Below are positions 33,620 through 41,483 of a stretch of DNA of 64,000 nucleotides, piece by piece. The stretch covers positions 434,001 through 498,000 of the forward strand of contig NZ_SDSI01000001.1 of the NCBI RefSeq assembly GCF_004153605.1, given 5' to 3'. This DNA is from Qipengyuania_B thermophila. GTDB taxonomy: Bacteria > Pseudomonadota > Alphaproteobacteria > Sphingomonadales > Sphingomonadaceae. Numbering within the stretch: position 1 is the stretch's first letter; every line of letters begins with the position of its first letter. Position numbers and translations under genes: made by a program. The notes beneath the pieces are model-generated. The model was not told the DNA's origin, searched no databases, and saw only the letters and a program-made list of their open reading frames with translations.

Positions 33620-35136
33620 TCGTTGCGCCCGTCCTCGTCCCGGCCGTGCTGGCAGCGCTGATGCTGCTCAGGCCCGCGCGGCTGACCCGGCTGGGTCAGC
33701 GCCTGTCCATCCTCGCCATGCTGGCGCAGCTCGCCATCGCGGTCGCGCTGATCGTGCTGAGCGCGGACGGCGAGGTGCGGGTCTACGAGCTGGGCAGCTG
33801 GCCCGCGCCCTACGGCATCGTGCTGGTCCTCGACCGGCTGGCCGCGCTGATGCTGCTGCTCGCCAGCGTGCTGGGGCTGGCGGTCCTCGCACACGCCGTG
33901 CTGACCCGTCACGATCAGCAGGGCTGGCATTTCCACCCGCTGTTCCAGTTCCAGATGCTGGGGCTGAACGGCGCCTTCCTCACCGGCGACCTGTTCAACC
34001 TGTTCGTGTTCTTCGAGGTGCTGCTGATCGCCTCCTACGGCCTGCTCCTGCACGGGCAGGGGGCGGCGCGCCTGCAGGCCGGGGTGCAATACGTGGTGGT
34101 GAACCTCGTCGGCTCCACCATCTTCCTCGTCGCCATCGGCGTGCTCTACGGCACGACCGGCACGCTCAACTTCGCCGACATGGCGCTGCGGGTCAGCACC
34201 GCTCCGCCGGAGGAGCAGGCCCTGATCCGCGCGGGGGCACAGATCCTCATCGCGGTGTTCGCGCTCAAGGCCGCGCTGCTGCCGCTCCACCTGTGGCTTC
34301 CCCGCGCCTACGCCAGCACCTCGGCGCCAGTGGCGGCCCTGTTCGCCATTCTCACCAAGGTGGGCGTCTATTCCATCATCCGCGTCACCACGTTGGTGTT
34401 CGGCGAAGAGGCCGGCGCGGCGGCCTGGGCGCCTGCGGGATGGCTGCTGCCGGCCGCCCTGCTCAGCGTACTTGTGGGGTTTGTCGGCCTGCTTGCCGCG
34501 CGGGAGCTGCGCCTCGGGGCCGCCTTCGGCGTGATTGGCTCCACCGGCACGCTGATGGTGGCGGCCTCCGTGTTCACCCCCGAGACAACCGCGGCGGCGC
34601 TGTTCTACCTGCCACACTCCACCCTCGCGGCCGCCTTGCTGTTTCTGGTGGCCGATCTGGTCCTCCGCCGCCGGGGAGAGCGGCAGGACCGGCTGGAGCC
34701 GGGGCCGTCCATGCCCGGCGCCGGCTTGCTGGCAGTCCTGTTCCTGCTGTCGGCCATCGCGCTGGCGGGACTGCCGCCGCTCTCGGGCTTCGTCGGCAAG
34801 CTGCTGATCCTGGCGTCGGTGGCCGACAACCCCGCTGCGTGGTGGATCTGGGGCACAATCCTCGTCACCACCTTCCTTGCCATCCTCGCACTGGCCAGAG
34901 CCGGCAGTGTCCTGTTCTGGACGCGGGACGATGCTCCTCCGCACCGGGAGCGTGTCCGAGCGGCCGTGCACGCGCCCCGCCTGGCGGCGCCCGCACTGAT
35001 GCTGGTCGCGGCGCTCGGTGCGCTGACGGTGTTTGCCGGCCCCGCCACCGCCTACACCCGCGCTGCCGCGGACCAGCTGCACAGCCGCACGGCGTACATC
35101 ACCGCCGTGCTGCCGGACTCAGGAGTCCGCCGGTGA
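33610..35136 (+). CDS. mrpD: Mrp antiporter subunit D
   Basis: This NuoM/NuoN-like proton channel subunit has 508 residues and about 14 membrane helices. Conserved blocks are LFNLFVFFEVLLIASYGLLL (with the key glutamate), LKAALLPLHLWLPRAYASTS (with the key lysine) and LAGLPPLSGFVGKLLI. The ATG at 33610 overlaps the mrpC stop by 10 bp. With MrpA it forms the two proton paths of the complex. Confidence 0.93.
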   Translation: MHLIVAPVLVPAVLAALMLLRPARLTRLGQRLSILAMLAQLAIAVALIVLSADGEVRVYELGSWPAPYGIVLVLDRLAALMLLLASVLGLAVLAHAVLTRHDQQGWHFHPLFQFQMLGLNGAFLTGDLFNLFVFFEVLLIASYGLLLHGQGAARLQAGVQYVVVNLVGSTIFLVAIGVLYGTTGTLNFADMALRVSTAPPEEQALIRAGAQILIAVFALKAALLPLHLWLPRAYASTSAPVAALFAILTKVGVYSIIRVTTLVFGEEAGAAAWAPAGWLLPAALLSVLVGFVGLLAARELRLGAAFGVIGSTGTLMVAASVFTPETTAAALFYLPHSTLAAALLFLVADLVLRRRGERQDRLEPGPSMPGAGLLAVLFLLSAIALAGLPPLSGFVGKLLILASVADNPAAWWIWGTILVTTFLAILALARAGSVLFWTRDDAPPHRERVRAAVHAPRLAAPALMLVAALGALTVFAGPATAYTRAAADQLHSRTAYITAVLPDSGVRR

Positions 35137-35624
35137 TGAAGCGTCTGCTCCCGCACCCTCTCCTGACGGTCACGCTGGTGGCGGTGTGGCTGCTGCTGCT
35201 GAACGGGTTCAGCATCGGGGCGCTCGTCGTCGGCTTCGTCATCGGCATCGTTGTCCCCCTGTTCACCGCGCCGTACTGGCCCGGCCGGCCGCGGGTGCGC
35301 CTTGGCTGGCCGCTGATCGATTATCTGGCGATTGTCCTGTGGGACATCGTCGTCGCCAACTTCCAGGTGGCCGCGATCATCCTGTTCCGCCGCAACCGCG
35401 ACCTGCGCTCGCGCTGGCTCGTGGTTCCGCTCGACGTGCGGCAGCCCGAGGCCATCACCCTGCTCGCCGGCACCGTCAGCCTGACGCCGGGCACGGTGTC
35501 GTCGGACATCGCCGCCGACGGACGCGCACTTCTGGTCCACACGCTCGACGCTGCCGATCCCGCGGCCGAGGTGGCGCGCATCAAGCAGCGTTACGAACGC
35601 CGGATCGCGAGGATCTTCACATGA
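35136..35624 (+). CDS. mrpE: Mrp antiporter subunit E
   Basis: This 162-residue subunit has two to three N-terminal membrane helices (LTVTLVAVWLLLLNGFSIGA onward). A cytosolic domain with VVPLDVRQPEAITLLAGTVS and LTPGTVSSDI follows; the latter is the MnhE family hallmark. The start shares one base with the mrpD stop (TGATG). An in-frame GTG one codon earlier is an alternative. Confidence 0.92.
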   Translation: MKRLLPHPLLTVTLVAVWLLLLNGFSIGALVVGFVIGIVVPLFTAPYWPGRPRVRLGWPLIDYLAIVLWDIVVANFQVAAIILFRRNRDLRSRWLVVPLDVRQPEAITLLAGTVSLTPGTVSSDIAADGRALLVHTLDAADPAAEVARIKQRYERRIARIFT

Positions 35625-35890
35625 TCGCAACGGCACTGGTCATCGGCTTCGCGCTCATCACGGCGGCCATCCTGCTCAATCTGTGGCGGCTGTTTGCCGG
35701 GCCAACCCCGTCCGACCGGATCCTGGCGCTCGACACGCTCGTCATCAACGCCATCGCGCTGACCGTGATGTTCGGGATCTACGAGCGCACCGCCTTCTAT
35801 TTCGAGGCAGGGGTGCTCCTCGCCCTCGTCGGCTTTGTCAGCTCCGTGGCCTATGCCAAGTTCCTGCTGCGCGGGGACATCGTGGAATGA
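35621..35890 (+). CDS. mrpF: Mrp antiporter subunit F
   Basis: This 89-residue subunit has three membrane helices. The GPTPSDRILALDTL segment between helices one and two is the MrpF signature. The start overlaps the mrpE stop by 4 bp (ATGA). Confidence 0.93.
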   Translation: MIATALVIGFALITAAILLNLWRLFAGPTPSDRILALDTLVINAIALTVMFGIYERTAFYFEAGVLLALVGFVSSVAYAKFLLRGDIVE

Positions 35891-36303
35891 CCGGGGCGAT
35901 GGCGCTTGCCGAACTCCTCATCAGCGCGCTTATCGTGCTTGGCGGAGCGTTCGCCTTCATCGGCTCGTGGGGACTGACGCGCCTGCCCTCGCTCATGACC
36001 CGGCTGCACGGTCCGACCAAGGCGACGACGCTCGGGGTGGGCAGCATTCTCATCGCCTCGATGCTGTTCTTTCCGATCTACGAACGCAGCTTCACCGCGC
36101 ACGAGCTGCTCATCACGATGTTCCTGTTCATCACCGCGCCGATCACCGCCAACATGATCGCCAAGGCGCACCTCCACCGCCAGGGACACGGCGTCGATCC
36201 CAATCCTGCGGACAGCACCGACGCGACGATCCCGGAGCCGGAACGCTGGTCGACCTTTACGCGTCCGCCGCGCGAACAGGAGCCGCTTCCGCCGGCCGAA
36301 TGA
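35887..36303 (+). CDS. mrpG: Mrp antiporter subunit G
   Basis: This 138-residue subunit closes the operon. It has three membrane helices and the family segment LTRLPSLMTRLHGPTKATTL after helix one, then a hydrophilic proline-rich tail of about 40 residues. The start overlaps the mrpF stop by 4 bp. It ends 8 bp before the convergent sugar-transporter stop. Confidence 0.92.
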   Translation: MTGAMALAELLISALIVLGGAFAFIGSWGLTRLPSLMTRLHGPTKATTLGVGSILIASMLFFPIYERSFTAHELLITMFLFITAPITANMIAKAHLHRQGHGVDPNPADSTDATIPEPERWSTFTRPPREQEPLPPAE

Positions 36304-36311
36304 ACCCGCGT

Positions 36312-37604
36312 TCAGGCGGGGCGCCGGGCAAAATAGCCGTAGAGCGCGATGAGGACGTAGCAGACCGCCGGAACCACCAAGGCAAAGGCGAGGCCCGCCC
36401 GGTCGGCGACCGCCCCCGTCAGCGGCGGGATCACCGCGCCGCCGACAATGGCCACGTTGATCAGCCCGGAGCCGTCGGCAAGGCGCGGACCGAGTTTCTC
36501 GCAGGCCAGCGAGAAGATGGTCGGAAACATGATGGAATTCATCAGCCCGATCGCCAGCAGGCTGTACCCGGCCACCGCTCCCGCGGAGTTGGCGGAGATC
36601 AGCAGCAGCACGATCGCGCCGCCCGCCGTCGCGCTCAGCGCCTTGCCGGGGCTGACGACCCGGAGCACCGCCGAGCCGATGAACCGCCCCACCATGGCAC
36701 CTCCCCAGTACAGGCCGATCATCCAGCCGATCACGCTCTCCGGCTGGCCGAAGACACGCGCCTCGCTCAGATAGTTGATGATGATCGAGCCGATGGCGAC
36801 CTCGGCGCCCACATACAGGAAGATGCACGCCGCGCCGAAGCCGAAGCGCCGCCGGCGCAGCAGGTCGAAGCCGCCGAAGCGCGCCGCGGGCGCGTGCGCC
36901 TCCTCGCGGAGCCGGTTGCGGAACAGCCACACGGCAAGAGCGACCACGGCAATGGCGGCGGCGAGGCCCAGATAGCCTTGCCAGATCGCCTCGCTTTCGG
37001 CCCGCCGGTAGGCGGCCAGTTCAGCTCCGGCGAGATCCGCCGCACTGACCGAAGCCAGACTGCCGAGGATCAACGTCGCGCCGATGACGGGGAAGACGGT
37101 CGTGCCGAGCGAATTGAACGCCTGTGCAAAGGTCAGCCGGCTGTGGGCCGTGCGCGCCGGTCCGAGGAGACTGATCAGCGGGTTAGCGACCACCTGCACG
37201 ACCACGACGCCGGCGGCGAGCACGAACAGGGCAAGCAGGAACAGCGCGTAGACTGCGAACTGGCTGGCGGGAATGAACAGCAGGCAGCCGGCCATCATGA
37301 TCAGCAGGCCGGTCACGGCACCGCGCATGTAGCCGATCCGCTTCACCAGCCGCGCACCGGGAATGCCGATGAGCGCGTAAGCCGCGAAAAAGCAGGTCTG
37401 GATCAGCATGGCCTGCGTCCAGGACAGCGTGAACAGCTCCTTGAGCTTGGGGATGAGCACGTCGTTCAAGGACGTGATGCCGCCGAAGATGAAGAACAGG
37501 GCAAAGACGAAGTAGCGCAGGCTCGCCGCTTGCGCGGTGCTGCCGAGATCCGAGTCAAGCGCCTCGCCAGCCGGATCGGCCGCCACTTCACCGGTCATGG
37601 CCAT
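36312..37604 (-). CDS. FucP-type sugar MFS transporter
   Basis: This 430-residue protein has 12 predicted helices and belongs to the FHS (fucose/glucose-galactose:H+ symporter) branch. Family hallmarks are FIFGGITSLNDVLIPKLKEL in helix 1, QTCFFAAYALIGIPGARLVK, QVVANPLISLLG and AQAFNSLGTTVFPVIGA. The substrate is probably a neutral hexose or N-acetylhexosamine, not resolvable here. There is no catabolic gene next to it. It is divergent from the glycosyltransferase cassette across 165 bp. The start ATG at 37604 gives a 20-residue cytosolic tail; an ATG two codons later is possible. Confidence 0.88.
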   Translation of the reverse strand: MAMTGEVAADPAGEALDSDLGSTAQAASLRYFVFALFFIFGGITSLNDVLIPKLKELFTLSWTQAMLIQTCFFAAYALIGIPGARLVKRIGYMRGAVTGLLIMMAGCLLFIPASQFAVYALFLLALFVLAAGVVVVQVVANPLISLLGPARTAHSRLTFAQAFNSLGTTVFPVIGATLILGSLASVSAADLAGAELAAYRRAESEAIWQGYLGLAAAIAVVALAVWLFRNRLREEAHAPAARFGGFDLLRRRRFGFGAACIFLYVGAEVAIGSIIINYLSEARVFGQPESVIGWMIGLYWGGAMVGRFIGSAVLRVVSPGKALSATAGGAIVLLLISANSAGAVAGYSLLAIGLMNSIMFPTIFSLACEKLGPRLADGSGLINVAIVGGAVIPPLTGAVADRAGLAFALVVPAVCYVLIALYGYFARRPA

Positions 37605-37769
37605 CAGTCCTCGCTCCCCCCGCCGCTCGCCATCGGCGAACCGCAGCCGCCAAGGAGCGGTGTTGTTGAAGCTTGCCCCGCCGGTGTCAAGCCGCTCGCG
37701 CCCGAGCGAAAGCAACGGTTTGGTCCCGGAGACGGAACCGAGTGGGCGTCGCTGACATTTGACCGAGGC

Positions 37770-39041
37770 ATGAACCGCGCTCACACACCGTCCGCACACA
37801 AGAGCCGGCGCGGCGGTCCGGAAGGCGCAAGCGAGAACGCCGAGGCCGGCGACCTCGTCGAGACTGTCCTCGGGTCCCACCCCTTCGCTGGTGCTCCGGT
37901 GCTGCGTGCCAGCGCCTGCGAAGGGCTGCAGCACTGGCGCGAAACGGGCGGTTTCCAGGTGGTTGCCATTCCGGCGCATCAGGAAGAGGATTACATCCCC
38001 GCCGCGCTCGACGCCCTCGCGCACGCCGCGAAGGACGCGTCACGGCCGCCGCTGGTGGTGGTGGTGGTGAACAACAGCGAGGACGGAACCTGGCCGCAAA
38101 GCCGCAAGCACCTGCAGCGTTCCGGCCTTCCGCATCTCGTTCTCGACATCGTCCTTGCCGACGGGCAGGCGCATGTGGGGTTCGCCCGGCGACTGGCCAT
38201 GGATCTTGCGGCGCGGATCGCTCCGGCGGGGATGATCCTCAGCACGGACGCAGACAGCCAGGTCGATCCGGGATGGCTGATCGCGGCCAACACCGCTCTG
38301 AACGATGCGGCGCTGGCTTGCGGCACCATCCGCGTCGACCCGCGCGAGCTTGCCGCTCTTCCCCCCACCGTTCTCGCCAGCGGGGAGGCCGAGGCAGAAC
38401 TCGAAGGCGCGCTCGACCGGCTGTGGCGGCGGATCACCGGCATCACCGCGCGGGGTTTCGCCAACAAGGGGTCCGGTGCAAACCTCGTCATCCGGGCACG
38501 GGATTACCACGCCGTCGGCGGCCTTCCCGTCACGCCCGTCGGCGAAGACCGTGCCCTCCATGCCGCGGTGGAGCGTGCGGGACTGGCCATCCGGCACGCC
38601 GCAGAGCTGATCGTCACCACCAGTTGCCGGACGGCCTGCCGCGCTCCGGGCGGAATGGCGGACTGCCTGGCGACACGGTCGGTCGAGGCGGACCCGCCGC
38701 TCGACGCCGAGCTCATGCCCGCCGCCACCCTGCTGCGCCGGGCGCTGGTGACACGCGCGCTGCTTCACGGCGATGCCCGCTTGCAGGCGCGGTTGACCCC
38801 GCTGCTCGGCCTGTCGGAGGCGAGCTGGCGCGCTCTGGCTGCGGGGCCGTCGCCGCTGGCAGCGGCGCGGTCTTCGGGCGCGACGTGCCTTGCTGCCCGA
38901 CGCCTGCACATGACGGAGGGCTGGCGCGAGGCGCGCCTTGCCCGCTCGTGGTGGGACGCGCTCGGCATGGGGATCGACCCGGTCGCACTGCTCGGCCAGG
39001 CGGGCGACGGCGCCACGCCCGCGGCGGCGGCGTGTGGCTGA
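37770..39041 (+). CDS. Family 2-type glycosyltransferase, first gene of a four-gene cassette
   Basis: This 423-residue protein has a GT-A fold. The nucleotide-sugar site opens with VVAIPAHQEEDYIPAALDAL near residues 71-90. VVVVVNNSEDGTW follows, and the metal-binding DxD is DAD in MILSTDADSQVDPGWL near 155. GFANKGSGANLVIRARDYHA and GEDRALHAAVE suit the acceptor side of GT2 enzymes. No membrane helix is seen, so it is cytosolic. The C-terminal 120 residues are helical and not recognised. Its stop overlaps the next start by 8 bp. Donor and acceptor are unknown; the partner genes suggest a small amino-sugar-containing product rather than a polymer. Confidence 0.85.
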   Translation: MNRAHTPSAHKSRRGGPEGASENAEAGDLVETVLGSHPFAGAPVLRASACEGLQHWRETGGFQVVAIPAHQEEDYIPAALDALAHAAKDASRPPLVVVVVNNSEDGTWPQSRKHLQRSGLPHLVLDIVLADGQAHVGFARRLAMDLAARIAPAGMILSTDADSQVDPGWLIAANTALNDAALACGTIRVDPRELAALPPTVLASGEAEAELEGALDRLWRRITGITARGFANKGSGANLVIRARDYHAVGGLPVTPVGEDRALHAAVERAGLAIRHAAELIVTTSCRTACRAPGGMADCLATRSVEADPPLDAELMPAATLLRRALVTRALLHGDARLQARLTPLLGLSEASWRALAAGPSPLAAARSSGATCLAARRLHMTEGWREARLARSWWDALGMGIDPVALLGQAGDGATPAAAACG

Positions 39042-40107
39042 AGCGGACTCCGTCCGGCCCGAATGGCACGAGGCGCTGCGGCGCCGCGCGGGCGAGCGCG
39101 ACGCGTCGCTGGCGTCGGTGCGACGGGATCTGACGATCCTTGCCGAAGGCGGGCTGGCCACAGCGCCACTGCCGGAGGCGGCCGGAGGTCAAGGCTGGTC
39201 CGATGGGCCGCAGGCGGTCGCGCAGCTGATGGCGGTGTTGCGGCAGCTTGGCGGCATCGACCTGTCGCTGGCGCGTCTTTTCGAAGGGCACGTCAACGCG
39301 ATCAAGCTGATCGGACGCTACGGCGCGGCCGCGGAGGCGTCCCTCGTCTGGGACGCTGTGCGCGCGGGCCAGTGGACGGGCGTGTGGGGCGCCGACGACA
39401 ACCCCGCCGTGACCTTCGACGGGAGGCTGCTGCACGGCCGCAAGCGCTTTGCCTCCGGACTCGGGCTCGTGTCGCTGGTCGTCGTCATCGTCAGCGAGGG
39501 GGATGCGCCGCTGATGGTTCTGGCGCGGGCCGACGACGAACACCGCGCCAGCCTCGCGAGCTGGAATGTCGCCGGCATGGAAGCCAGCCGATCCGGCACA
39601 TACGATTTCTCCGGCGTTCCCGGCCGCCCGTTCGGGCAGCCCGGCGACTACCTCGTGGAGCCGGCGTTCGAAGGCGGGGTGTGGCGGTATTGCGCCGCGC
39701 ATCTGGGCGCAGCGGAGGCGCTGCGCGATGCGGCGGCCTTGCATGTGCAGCAAAAGGGCGCGGCACCGACGGCGGACGCCGACCGCCTCGTCGAGACGGC
39801 GCTCGCGTGCGAGACGGCGCGGCTGTGGATCGAGGCGGCGGCGCGCCGGGTTGAAGCCGCGCCGCGCGGCGACACGGGCGCGGCGGCTCTGGCGCTGCTG
39901 TGCCGCGAGGTGACCGAGCGCGCCTGCGTGGAGGTCATGCGCCAGGTCGACCGCACTGTCGGAACGGCAGGTCACGCGCGCGGCTGCGTCTTCGACCGCA
40001 TGCGCCGCGACCTTGGTCTGTTCCTCCGGCAGGCCGATCTCGACGGCAAATGGCGGCGCGCGGCCGACCGGCTGGCCGAGCGGGGCTGGTCGGCGGAGGC
40101 GCTGTGA
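39034..40107 (+). CDS. Acyl-CoA dehydrogenase-like flavoprotein of the cassette
   Basis: This 357-residue protein has the acyl-CoA dehydrogenase layout: an N-terminal helical domain to about 110 (PLPEAAGGQGWSDGPQAVAQ), a middle beta domain at about 115-215 (WTGVWGADDNPAVTFDGRLL, GRKRFASGLGLVSLVV), and a C-terminal four-helix region (LVETALACETARLWIEAAAR, CREVTERACVEVMRQVDRTV). It is shorter than typical enzymes, and the usual active-site and FAD contacts are hard to place, so it may catalyse something other than standard acyl-CoA oxidation. The start is GTG, 8 bp inside the glycosyltransferase gene; an upstream ATG at 38938 is deep inside it and lacks homology. Confidence 0.8.
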   Translation: MAEADSVRPEWHEALRRRAGERDASLASVRRDLTILAEGGLATAPLPEAAGGQGWSDGPQAVAQLMAVLRQLGGIDLSLARLFEGHVNAIKLIGRYGAAAEASLVWDAVRAGQWTGVWGADDNPAVTFDGRLLHGRKRFASGLGLVSLVVVIVSEGDAPLMVLARADDEHRASLASWNVAGMEASRSGTYDFSGVPGRPFGQPGDYLVEPAFEGGVWRYCAAHLGAAEALRDAAALHVQQKGAAPTADADRLVETALACETARLWIEAAARRVEAAPRGDTGAAALALLCREVTERACVEVMRQVDRTVGTAGHARGCVFDRMRRDLGLFLRQADLDGKWRRAADRLAERGWSAEAL

Positions 40108-40841
40108 TCCCCGACCGCCCCGAAGGCGCCCTTCTCGACGCGGTGGCCGCGGCGCCGGCGGCGGACGTCGACGCACTCGCTCCGGGACCGGTGCTGCTGC
40201 TCTCGCCCCATCCCGATGACGAGGTTCTCGGCGCGGGACTGGCGATGGACGCGGCGCTGGGCGCGGGCCGCCCCGTTCTCGTCCTGCTGGTGACGGACGG
40301 TGCCGCATCCCACCCCGGCTCGCGCACCCACCCTCCGCAAGCTGTTCGCGCACTGCGTCGCGCAGAGTTCCGCCAGGCGCTGGCAGAACTGGGCGGAGGC
40401 GGCGCACAGCACGACACGCTCGAGTTCGCCGACAGCACCCTGACGGTCGACTCCGCCGTGCTGATAGCGAACCGGATCACCGAACGGATCGGGTCTTTTC
40501 GTCCGGCGGTCATCTGGACGACATGGTCAGGCGATCCGCACTGCGACCACGAGGCGACCGCTTCGGCGGCGGCGCTTGTGGGTTCGCGGCTCGGTGTTCC
40601 CGTCTGGGAGTACGCGGTCTGGGGACGGTTCGGGGCAAGGCCGGTTCCCCCGCGCCACCGGCTTTGCCGCTTCCTTCACCCGGACGGCCTGCCCCGCAAA
40701 CAGCGTGCAGCACACGCCTACCGGTCGCAGTTCACGGCGCTCATCCGCGATGACCCTGACGGCTTCCGCATGCCATCTGCGCTTCTGGCGCATTTCCTCA
40801 GCGCACCGGAAGTCTTCATCGGCCCGGCTGCACGGGCGTGA
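40104..40841 (+). CDS. PIG-L family N-deacetylase of the cassette
   Basis: This 245-residue LmbE/PIG-L enzyme belongs to a group that removes acetyl from N-acetylglucosaminyl compounds with a metal ion. The metal motif SPHPDDEVLGAGLAMDAAL is near residues 34-52 and the later histidine is in SGDPHCDHEATASAAALV (about 148-165). The GTG start overlaps the previous stop (GTGA). Members act in mycothiol, bacillithiol, GPI and antibiotic pathways; here the substrate is presumably the glycoside made by the cassette's glycosyltransferase, which is inference. Confidence 0.9.
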   Translation: MIPDRPEGALLDAVAAAPAADVDALAPGPVLLLSPHPDDEVLGAGLAMDAALGAGRPVLVLLVTDGAASHPGSRTHPPQAVRALRRAEFRQALAELGGGGAQHDTLEFADSTLTVDSAVLIANRITERIGSFRPAVIWTTWSGDPHCDHEATASAAALVGSRLGVPVWEYAVWGRFGARPVPPRHRLCRFLHPDGLPRKQRAAHAYRSQFTALIRDDPDGFRMPSALLAHFLSAPEVFIGPAARA

Positions 40842-41413
40842 GCAACAGCGCGCCCTCCCGCCGCGCGGTGTTCGATGCGCTGTATGCCGGCGGCGCCGAT
40901 CCGTGGCAGGTGACATCCAGCGCCTACGAGCAGGAGAAATACGCCGAGACGCTGAACGCGCTGCCGGATCGCCGCTTCGCCCACGGGCTGGAGATCGGCT
41001 GCGGGATTGGCGTGCTGAGCGCCCGGCTGCTGGAGCGCTGTGGATCCCTGACGGCCATCGACGTCTCGCCGGAAGCCACCGCGCGGGCGCGGGTCCGCCT
41101 CGGCGGAGCGGCGCGAGTCCTCACCGGCGAGGTGCCCGGCGACTGGCCGGCGGGCAGCTACGACCTCGTCGTCCTGTCGGAGATCCTCTATTTCCTCGAC
41201 GCCGGCGAGGTGGAGACCGCAGCGCGGCTGACCGCGCGCGATCTCCAGCCGGGCGGCTGCTGCCTGCTGGTGAACTGGACCGGACCCAACGAATGCGCGC
41301 TCGACGGCGACGAGGCCGCGGAGCTTTTCCTCGCCGCCTTCACCCGCACGCGCCCCGGCGCGCGTCATGGCACGCGCCACGAGCGGTACCGGATCGACCG
41401 GCTGCTCGCATGA
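40838..41413 (+). CDS. NodS-like SAM-dependent methyltransferase of the cassette
   Basis: This 191-residue class I methyltransferase has SAM motif I HGLEIGCGIGVLSARLL near residues 49-65, motif II acid in LTAIDVSPEATARARVRL, and the late motif YDLVVLSEILYFLDAGEVET. The opening FDALYAGGADPWQVTSSAYE, with a Tyr-Glu/Lys-Tyr segment after it, is the pattern of the NodS group, which methylates the nitrogen of deacetylated chitooligosaccharides. That fits an N-methylation step after the PIG-L deacetylase. The GTG start overlaps its predecessor (GTGA). Confidence 0.88.
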   Translation: MSNSAPSRRAVFDALYAGGADPWQVTSSAYEQEKYAETLNALPDRRFAHGLEIGCGIGVLSARLLERCGSLTAIDVSPEATARARVRLGGAARVLTGEVPGDWPAGSYDLVVLSEILYFLDAGEVETAARLTARDLQPGGCCLLVNWTGPNECALDGDEAAELFLAAFTRTRPGARHGTRHERYRIDRLLA

Positions 41414-41483
41414 CAGCGCCGTGTCGTCCGCCGCAGCGGCTGTTTTCCTTGACGCGCGGACCGGGCATCCGGAAGCAGAAGGC

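Noticed and set aside
33517..35082. 521-codon minus-strand frame opposite mrpD
   Set aside because: Gln/Glu/Gly/His-rich mirror of a membrane protein with no motif.
41414..41483. Possible terminator GCCGC-A-GCGGC plus TTTT between the methyltransferase and THI5-like gene
   Set aside because: The stem is only 5 bp with a one-base loop, too weak to call; co-transcription stays open.
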